A model generated the notes under the pieces. That model worked only from the letters and a program-made list of their open reading frames with translations. It was not told the DNA's origin and made no database searches. Below, piece by piece: positions 56,139 to 64,000 of a DNA stretch of 64,000 nucleotides. How positions within the stretch are numbered: position 1 is the first letter of the stretch; every line of letters begins with the position of its first letter. The stretch is from Sinotaia quadrata (Eukaryota; Mollusca; Gastropoda; Architaenioglossa; Viviparidae): positions 15,024,001-15,088,000 of the forward strand of contig CM054182.1 in NCBI GenBank assembly GCA_028829895.1. The letters are read 5' to 3'. The position numbers were made by a program, and so were the translations under genes.

Positions 56139-56293
56139 CTGTGACTTTTCTTCCGTGACTTTTTTCCTGTGACTTTTTCTTGTGACTTTATTTCCTATGA
56201 CTTTTTTCTGTGACTTTTTTCCCGTGACTTTTTTCCTGTGACTTTTTCTTGTGACATTATTTCCTATGACTTTTTTCTGTGACTTTTTTCCCG
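56139..56293. repeat. 69-bp duplication of 15-16-bp units
   Basis: CTGTGACTTTTTTC-type units repeat about ten times. A 69-bp block from 56153 recurs at 56222 with one base change (GACTTTATT versus GACATTATT). Confidence 0.94.
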
Positions 56294-56400
56294 CTCACCG
56301 TTGAATTTATCCTCTCCCTAAGCTAGTTGCTTGTTCACAATAAAATCAAGTCTAATTTTCTCCTTTCCCTAAACTAGCTGCGCGTTCACTGTAAAATCAA
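56294..56400. repeat. 43-bp array, separated right copies
   Basis: CCTCTCCCTAAGCTAGTTGC, TTGTTCAC and AAAATCAAG match the unit of the array at 55205-55915. About 380 bp of other sequence lies between. Confidence 0.85.
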
Positions 56401-56852
56401 GCACAATATCTCCATGCTGTGCTATGTTTCAATGACTGACTCCAGCTACAAGTACCTGTCCGACATTCACCTTCACCTCTGTAGGAAGTTTTCTCTACAT
56501 AGTGCTCTTCTTGAATACCTCTAGTGTGGCTTTCGGGACACCCAAATATATGGTCAGCTTCCTTTCTCCTGATCCTGCCTTTTAAACTTGGTTAATTTAT
56601 AACATAATTTAACATCTTCCAAATAAAGCTTTCAAAACATTCACTTTTTATTTACAACACCAATCTTTACTGTAAAAATAATCTGTTATCTCCCTTTCTC
56701 TCTCTCTCTCTCTGTACACATCCCACCCATCCGCCCACACATACAAACATAGGTAAATAGATATTGATGGACGGATATACATATAGATAGATAGATATGT
56801 CGGAGAGAGGGAGAGAGAATATATGCATGTCGCTTATAAAACCAAAATAAAT
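56401..56852. other. Unique spacer with short simple repeats
   Basis: (CT)n at about 56697-56713 and (GATA)n near 56781-56797. No gene is seen. Confidence 0.5.
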
Positions 56853-57345
56853 AAGTTAATCATTGGACTGCATTTCCGGTGTCAGACATTTTTTTAAAGA
56901 ATTTTCTTTTGTTGCTTGCAGGGAAAGTAATGGATACATTTGCACGACGCTTTGACCGGCAATCAAAAAGATATTTTCGTTTCCTTTTCTTCTAACTGCA
57001 AAGAATGTGGGATAAGTGTCATGACGTTGGACTCGGTAAAAATATGAAGCTCCACCCTTTCCACTCATACACTTTTGTAAACCTGCCATTTTGTTTGATG
57101 ACTGTACTCACATGTTGATAAGGGCGACAACTCAATGTCCGATTTCCAGCAGCAAATACCGCCTTTTCACACTTGGGCAAATATCCTGTCGGACTAGTGC
57201 ACACGAATATTCTCAATCTTAATTTGAAAATCCCACGGTCCTCTAGAGAAACTGAACACCACTCACGAATCGTGTCCGGACCCGTGTGTACTATTAAGGT
57301 ATCGTCTTTCGCTGTCATTGAAGCAATTACACATGCCACGTTTCG
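56853..57345 (-). pseudogene. Possible coding relic or two exons, unknown protein
   Basis: Two overlapping reverse frames cover 57339-57019 and 57089-56856. Both are non-repetitive, with a balanced residue mix and several cysteines (EWCSVS, IFVCTS, PKCEK, LSCRP, KKCLTP) as in an extracellular beta-rich domain. The first frame reads well to VYEWKG. The second reads well from GASYFYRVQ onward, one frame over. A single frameshift near 57050 would join them, which suggests a broken gene. Alternatively, GTGAGTACAG (about 57114-57105, reverse strand) and TTCTTTGCAG (about 57006-56997) could bound a short intron. No family is recognised. No signal peptide or good ATG is seen at the start, and the upstream side runs into the 45-bp array. 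Confidence 0.4.
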
Positions 57346-58470
57346 CTTCTTGACTCTTTCACCCTTAACACAACAGTACTTTCAGGGACGAGATTTCCCC
57401 CGTAATCAGCTCTAACTCAACAGTACTTTCAGGGTCGAGATTTTCCCCGTAATCAGCTCTAACTCAACAATATATTCAGGGTCGAGATTTCCCCATAATC
57501 AGCTCTAACACAACAATATATTCAGGGTCGAGATTTCCCCATAATCAGCTCTAACACAACAATATATTCAGGGTCGAGATTTCCCGTAATCAGCTCTAAC
57601 ACAACAATATATTCATGAACGAGATTTTCCCCCGTCATCAGCTCTAACACAACAATATATTCAGAGTCGAGATTTCCCGTAATCAGCTCTAACACAACAA
57701 TATATTCAGGGTCGAGATTTCCCGTCATCAGCTCTAACACAACAATATATTCAGACTCGAGATTTCCCGTAATCAGCTCTAACACAACAATATATTCAGG
57801 GTCGAGATTTCCCGTAATCAGCTCTAACACAACAATATATTCAGAGTCGAGATTTCCCGTAATCAGCTCTAACACAACAATATATTCAGGGTCGAGATTT
57901 CCCGTCATCAGCTCTAACACAACAATATATTCAGGGTCGAGATTTCCCGTCATCAGCTCTAACACAACAATATATTCAGGGTCGAGATTTCCCGTAATCA
58001 GCTCTAACAACAACATATTCAGGGTCGAGATTTCCCGTAATCAGCTCTAACAACAACATATTCAGGGTCGAGATTTCCCGTCATCAGCTCTAACACAACA
58101 ATATATTCAGAGTCGAGATTTCCCGTCATCAGCTCTAACACAACAATATATTCAGGGTCGAGATTTCCCCATAATCAGCTCTAACACAACAATATATTCA
58201 GGGTCGAGATTTCCCGTAATCAGCTCTAACAACAACATATTCAGGGTCGAGATTTCCCGTCATCAGCTCTAACACAACAATATATTCAGGGTCGAGATTT
58301 CCCCATAATCAGCTCTAACACAACAATATATTCAGGGTCGAGATTTCCCGTAATCAGCTCTAACAACAACATATTCAGGGACGAAACTTCCCCATAATCG
58401 GCCCAAGCACAACAGTACTTTCAGGGACGTTACCCGGCAATCGGCTCTTAACACAGCGTTACTTTCAGGG
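57346..58470. repeat. 45-bp minisatellite, about 24 copies
   Basis: TATTCAGGGTCGAGATTTCC and AATCAGCTCTAACACAACAA repeat every 45 bp. Variants include GAGTCGAG, CCCATAATC (+1 base), GTCATC and AACAACAACATA. A four-to-five-unit block with the ATAATC and AACAACAAC variants recurs near 58000-58370. Read in reverse, 164 codons stay open with a 15-residue repeat; indels break the frame elsewhere. Both edges have ACAGTACTTTCAGGGAC-type copies. Confidence 0.97.
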
Positions 58471-58569
58471 ACAAGACAAAACTGAAACGGTACTCAGAAT
58501 GAGAGGAACTTCTCTGTCAAACGACCACAAAGCATCTACCTGGAAATTGGTTCTAATACATACAGAACA

Positions 58570-59005
58570 GTTTGATCAAGGTCAAAACTTGTTAAAACAC
58601 AGGGGTATGACCAGGAAAGAGACTTGTTAAAACACGACAGTTAGAAGGGACAAGACTTGTTAAAACACGACAATTAGATCAGGAACAAGACTTGTTAAAA
58701 CACAATAATTACATCAAGGACAGGACTTGTTAAAACACGACAATTAGATCAAGGAAAAGACATGTTAAAACACGACAATTAGATCAGGGACAGGACTTGT
58801 TAAAACACGACAATTAGATCAGAGACAAGACTTGTTAAAACAGGACAATTAGATCAAGGACAAGACTTGTTAAAACACGACAATTAGATCAAGGACAAGA
58901 CTTGTTAAAACACGACAATTAGATCAAGGACAAGACTTGTTAAAACACGACAGTTAGATCAAGGACAAGACTTGTTGAAACACGACAGTTAGATCAGGGA
59001 CTAGA
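58570..59005. repeat. 35-bp minisatellite, about 12 copies
   Basis: CAAGACTTGTTAAAACACGA and CAATTAGATCAAGGA repeat every 35 bp; clear anchors at 58861 and 58896. The left copies are diverged. Confidence 0.96.
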
Positions 59006-59913
59006 ATTTTCTAAGTCACTTCACGAATGAAATTAGACCGTGGCACAAAAAATTGTCCACTAGCAATGACTAATCAATCAGGACCAAGTCGCTAAAAGCT
59101 ATTGTTATAAGTTAATCACAAAAGTATAAATAATGACCAATTCGCTAACACCGCATCCACTTACTAGTTAACTCTTAGTAAAGACATTCTATCACTCCTA
59201 TTTTTACTCCGTGAATTCCTCCCGCCCTAGTCCACCCCCACCCCTTTCTAGACTTTCACCCCAAAAGTCTTATTGTAGCCGTTTATTTGGGGTGGGGTTT
59301 TGTTTGTTATTTTTGTTGTTGTTGACGTTGGTATTAACACTATATATAATCAAGTGGCAATGGTTTGTTCACGATATATTTTTTGTCATGTACAACCAAA
59401 ACAAACGTTTTCTTTTGCTATAAGAAATTGCTTTTTTTTTCTCCAATGCACATAGTCCCAACTGATATAAAATATTGTTTCGTCATATAAAAACAAACGT
59501 GGCGACTCTTTATGGCAGTCTCTCCGGTGACTTTCAAGACTACTCATTTACTATTACTCATATACCAGTAATGAGTTATCTTATCTTGAACACAATGACG
59601 TATGCCACCACTGATCCGGTAAGAGATCAGGTACATGTAGGCTAATAATAGGTGGTGTTAACGTGTGCGTAATGGTATATGTATTTGTGGGTTGGCGTGC
59701 GTGTAAACGTGGTATATGTGTAAGTGTGTTCGTGTATGTATGACTGGTGTATATGTGCACGTGTTTTGTGTTTTTGTGCGTGTGAGTGTGAGTACAACGA
59801 GCAGTAAGTGGTACGTGAATATAAATGTGTTAAGGGCGTAAACAAACAAACAAACAAAAAATGAATACCCGATTTTGGAACTAACAGCATACTATGATAA
59901 AATTTAGAGAACT
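59006..59913. other. Mostly unique DNA
   Basis: A GT-rich low-complexity patch lies at 59655-59800. Reverse frames there are T/H/Y-rich artefacts. No gene is called. Confidence 0.5.
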
Positions 59914-59997
59914 ATCAGAAGTTACGCGAGCGCGAAAGTGGCGGAAGCCGGAAGCGCCCCCTACACTCAATCGAATCAATCAATCAATCAGAAGTTA
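59914..59997 (+). mobile_element. Short retroposed tail with 11-bp target duplication
   Basis: ATCAGAAGTTA occurs at 59914-59924 and again at 59987-59997. Between them are 62 bp of unusually GC-rich sequence (GAAGCCGGAAGCGCCCCCTA) ending in an (AATC)n tail. A foreign, GC-rich segment with a simple-repeat tail and a direct flanking duplication is the pattern of a 5'-truncated retroposon insertion. Family unknown. Part of the second duplication overlaps the AATC tail. Confidence 0.65.
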
Positions 59998-60079
59998 GGC
60001 CGTGTTTATGTCAGCCTATTGTAGGCATTAGGATGCTAATTCATGTTAATGCATATATTCATAATTAACTAGAGGACTG

Positions 60080-60300
60080 GTGCATGTCGCAATTTGATTA
60101 ATGGATCTATCGGTATGTTAAAGTATGTCGTAGTTTGATTAATGGGACTATTTGTTAAGGTGTGTCGTAGTTTGATTAATGAGACTATTTGTTAAGTTAT
60201 GTCGTAGTTTGATTAATGGGACTATTTGTTAAAGTATGTCGTGTATTTAATTACTGAGACTGATACAGCACTAATGTTTGTCTTAATTTCGATGAATGGG
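60080..60300. repeat. 37-bp minisatellite, 5 copies
   Basis: GTCGTAGTTTGATTAATGGG and ACTATTTGTTAA repeat at 60127, 60164 and 60201; the edges are diverged. Confidence 0.94.
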
Positions 60301-60787
60301 CTGACGGTGTGTTATAATGAATGCTCTAGACCACATGTTAATTAATCACTGCACACTCCGCCTTTCATTTCAGAAGAGTGATGTCACAATAATGTATGGT
60401 TTGAGGATAATGGAGGATTGACGTCACGCTGATTAGCGACAAAGAAGTGTACGTCTCTCTGGCGAGTTGTTTGTACAGTAAAATTGTTAATTTGTAAAAT
60501 GTGAACTGGAGTTAACTAATTTTAAGCATGGTGCAAGAAGTTATTTTTATTTCAAATGACATTCTCTAACACACACCACGTGACTGGGGTTAAAATTGAA
60601 CATGATCTTGGTGGACACGTCACTTATTTTAAATGACTTGACCAACTTATTATTTACTTGACTGTCTTAATCTTGTAAAATGTGGCACTGCTAGAAACGT
60701 GTATTTTACACCGATAGACACGTGTATTTTACACCGATAGACACACACATGTACTTTACACTGATGGACGCATTTATTTTAACTATT
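60301..60787. other. Unique spacer with a 23-bp duplication
   Basis: CGTGTATTTTACACCGATAG is duplicated at 60698 and 60721 with a third, diverged copy. A TGACGTCA palindrome lies at 60419-60426. Confidence 0.55.
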
Positions 60788-61205
60788 TTTTAAAAATTAA
60801 ATAATACTGATAGACACTTGCATTGGCTGATTTAAACGTTTACATAAATACAAATGGTTGAATTAATCTTGTATTAAATAACACTGATAGACACTTGCAT
60901 TGGCTGATTTAAACGTTTACATAAATACAAACGGTTGAATTAATCTTGTATTAAATAATACTGATAGACACTTGCATTGGCTGATTTAAACGTTTACATA
61001 AATACAAATGGTTGAATTAATCTTGTATTATTTAATACTGATAGACACTTGCATTGGCTATTTAAACGTTTACATAAATACAAATGGTGAATTAATCTTG
61101 TATTAAATAATACTGATAGACACTTGCATTGGCTGATTTAAACGTTTACATAAATACAAACGGTTGAATTAATCTTGTATTAAATAACACTGACAGACAC
61201 TTGTA
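60788..61205. repeat. 77-bp minisatellite, 5.3 copies
   Basis: ACTGATAGACACTTGCATTG and AAACGTTTACATAAATACAA repeat with a 75-77-bp spacing. AAATGG and AACGG forms are interspersed. Confidence 0.97.
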
Positions 61206-61720
61206 CGTGGCTTGCAACAAGACATCATACCAGGGTACGTACCCGGTCAGGAGAGAAGGGAATTTAATTTATTTGCAATGCGAGAGCTGTAACCTAACCC
61301 TAAATCAACAATGGAGAAGAACAGAATAGAGAGAATTTTGCTAACGGCCACTAAACCCATTATCCCAGCAAGAATAAAGGGAGGGAATTCTTAATGAGAT
61401 AACACCTGCATGAACACTCCCCAAAAATAAACAACAAAAAGCCACTGTGGAGTCTCTACGTACAAATGTTCAGTGTACATACCTGTGGGTGTGCATATAT
61501 ACGTTTGCATGTCTACGTATGTGTTACACTAGTCTGTGTAATATATGCGTAGATATAGATACCTTCGATAGTGTTATATTATTACAAATGTATGCATTGG
61601 TGCCTATTATATTATTGTATGTATCATGTGGTTTTGTATTGGTATCTGTTATATTGGTATATGTATGCATAGCCACCTGTTACATTGTTGTGTGATTTAT
61701 ATATGCATGCATTGATACCT
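61206..61720. other. Unique then degenerate T-rich DNA
   Basis: No gene is recognised to 61450. From 61560, TATATTATTGTATG and TGCATTGGTACCT-like words form a very old repeat leading into the next array. Confidence 0.5.
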
Positions 61721-63165
61721 TTACACTGTCTTGCATTGGATTGTACTCTTTTGCACTGTATTGTACTGTTTTGCATTGGAGTACACAGTCTGACATTGTA
61801 TTGTACTGTTTTGCATTGGAGTACACAGTCTGACACTGTATTGTACTGTTTTGCATTGGGTAATACTGTTTGCACTGTCTTGCATTGGATTGTGCTGTCT
61901 TGCATTGTGTGTACAGTGTTGAATTGTGTTGTACTGTCTTGTATTGGATTTCACTGTTTGGCACTAATTTGTACTGTCTTGCACTGCATTGTATTGTTTG
62001 ACACTATTTTGTACTGTCTTGCACTGCATTGTATTGTTTGACACTATTTTGTACTGTATTGTACTCCATTGTATTGTTTGACACTATTTTGTACTGTATT
62101 GTACTGTCTTCCACTATATTGCACTGCATCATACTGTATTGCACTACACTATACTGTATGGAACTGCATCATACTGTATTGCTCTGCATCGTAATGTATT
62201 GCACTGCATTGCACTGCAATATCTACTGTCTTACACTGCATTGTAATGCAATATGTACTTCTTGCACTGCATTGTACTGCAATATGTACTGTCTTGCACT
62301 GCATTGTACTTCTTGCACTGTATTGTACTGTCTTGCACTTTATGATATTGTATTGCACTGCATCATACTGTCTTGCACTGTGTGATATTGTATTGCACTG
62401 CATGGTACTGTCTTGCACTATATGATATTGTATTGCACTGTACTGTCTTGCACTTTATGATATTGTATTGCACTGCATCATACTGTCTTGCACTGTATGA
62501 TATTGTATTGCACTGCATGGTACTGTCTTGCACTTTATGATATTGTATTGCACTGCATGGTACTGTCTTGCACTATATGATATTGTATTGCACTGTACTG
62601 TCTTGCACTTTATGATATTGTATTGCACTGCATCATACTGTCTTGCACTGTATGATATTGTATTGCACTGCATGGTACTGTCTTGCACTTTATGATATTG
62701 TATTGCACTGCATCATACTGTCTTGCACTATATGATATTGTATTGCACTGCATCATACTGTCTTGCACTTTATGATATTGTATTGCACTGCATCATACTG
62801 TCTTGCACTTTATGATATTGTATTGCACTGCATCATACTGTCTTGCACTGTATTGTACTTCTTGCACTGTATTGTACTGTCTTGCACTTTATGATATTGT
62901 ATTGCACTGCATCATACTGTCTTGCACTGTATGATATTGTATTGCACTGCATTTTACTCTAGGGCACTGTATGATATTGTATTGCACTGCATTTTACTCT
63001 GGGGCACTGTATGATATTGTATTGCACTGTACTGTCTTTCACTGTATGATATTGTATTGCACTGTACTGTCTTTCACTGTATGATATTGTATTGCACTGT
63101 ACTGTCTTTCACTGTATGATATTGTATTGCACTGCATTTTACTCTAGGGCACTGTACTATAGCAA
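61721..63165. repeat. 20-bp minisatellite with 40-bp higher-order unit, 1.45 kb
   Basis: The base unit is TTGTACTGTCTTGCACTGCA and variants. Left of about 62330 it is a loose 20-bp array. To the right it becomes a regular 40-bp unit (TATTGTATTGCACTGCATCA plus TACTGTCTTGCACTTTATGA). Blocks of three or four 40-bp units, including a deleted version GCACTGTACTGTC, are themselves repeated (62332-62460 and 62455-62590). Many frames of up to 118 codons are by-products. Confidence 0.97.
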
Positions 63166-63624
63166 TTCCGGATCATCGCATGCTGTCTAGACTCAGTCGG
63201 CAGTAACATGCTCACATTGATAAAATATATCTTCTTTCGCAGTTTGTTGTCTGTAAACTTGTTGGAATTAAATTTCTTGATTCGAAATTTAATTAAATGT
63301 TTGCATACCAAATCTATTTATTAACAGTTGGTGACTTCTACTATATCAAAGCAAAGTGAGTAATGTAAAGTGCTAGGCAACAGTGTTTAAAAGTATATAC
63401 AATAGGCGTATATAAGTACTAGGCAACAGTTTTGTAAAATCTATACATTAGGGTATAGATTTAAGAGTTTTTGCATGAGACACTGCTTAGATCTTGAAAT
63501 GTTATCGCAGTATAGTACTTAGACTTTTTTCTCTTCATTTTGCACTGAATTACATATTGTAGTGTTATTGTTGCAACATATTAAATGATTATTATATGTG
63601 TAGGTGCACATGCGCCTTATTTAA
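63166..63624. other. Unique AT-rich spacer
   Basis: A two-copy repeat with GTACTAGGCAACAGT lies at 63370-63460. No gene is seen. Confidence 0.5.
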
Positions 63625-63780
63625 ATTTAAATCAGTTTAAAGTTTACAAGTCTGTATTTGATTGATTTCCCAAATAACTTAACTCAATTTAAAGTTTACA
63701 ATTCTATATTTGACTAATTTCCAAAATAACTTAATAATCAATCAGTTTAAAGTTTACAATTCTATATTTTACTGTTTTTG
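63625..63780. repeat. 52-58-bp repeat, 3 copies
   Basis: CAGTTTAAAGTTTACAATTC and TATATTTGACT recur, with the TTTAAAGTTTACA core at 63636, 63688 and 63746. Confidence 0.92.
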
Positions 63781-63874
63781 AAAGAAAATGTTCATACATT
63801 TCTGTTGTTAGACTTCAGTTACAGGAGTTGTCACTTGACTTTAATTAGATATGTCATCCACTTATCTTTCGAAA

Positions 63875-64000
63875 ACTATAACCATCATAACAGACAAAAA
63901 ATATAACCCATATAACTGACAATAAACTTTAATCCACGTAATGGAAAACAAACTGCAATCCACATACCTGACAAATTGTAATTCACATAACTGACAACAA
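63875..64000. repeat. About 33-bp repeat running off the window
   Basis: CATATAACTGACAATAAACT and TAATCCACAT-like words recur four times. The array continues past the right edge. Confidence 0.82.

Overview
The window looks like AT-rich, non-coding nuclear DNA from an animal. The signs are one complete eukaryotic tRNA-Ala(AGC) gene with internal promoter boxes and no CCA, fragments of animal transposons (a hAT-type MITE and a non-LTR retrotransposon), and no compact genes on either strand. A mollusc, perhaps a gastropod, would fit the style of the repeats. That is inference; no sequence here proves it.

The main content is tandem repeats. About 70 separate minisatellite arrays, with units mostly of 26 to 77 bp, cover well over half of the window. 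They sit almost end to end with short unique spacers. Most arrays have their own unit. Many grade from old, diverged copies into a young, uniform block. Several have higher-order structure: nested 42/32-bp units at 1985-2480, a 54+57-bp dimer at 8309-8690, 53/54-bp alternation at 24174-24500, variant alternation at 34330-35092, and a 20/40-bp hierarchy at 61721-63165. Microsatellites of CA/GT, GA and CT type lie at 11042, 18258, 40685, 51291, 52861 and 56083.

Layout: 1-4140 is AT-rich spacer, the first arrays and one small reverse ORF. 4150-10000 is arrays, a dispersed GC-richer repeat (4806-5030) and a hAT MITE (5145-5311). 10000-30440 is almost all arrays, with a second copy of the dispersed repeat inserted into an array at 18039-18612. 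30440-34330 is the least repetitive part and holds the tRNA gene (31069-31141) and the non-LTR retrotransposon fragment (32275-32791). 34330-54110 is arrays again, with a weak SINE-like match, a possible exon (48702-48829), a 500-bp purine-rich tract and a perfect 15-bp hairpin (52998-53042). 54156-54846 may be an LTR-like remnant. 55205-64000 is arrays, apart from a protein-like two-frame stretch on the reverse strand (56853-57345) and a tiny retroposed tail with an 11-bp target duplication (59914-59997).

Nearly all long open frames are by-products of the arrays: units whose length is a multiple of three and that lack stop codons stay open in one or more frames. I support no complete protein-coding gene. 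The tRNA is the only gene called with high confidence. The possible exons at 27683, 48702 and 56853-57345 suggest the window could be intronic or intergenic DNA near real genes, but none is proven.
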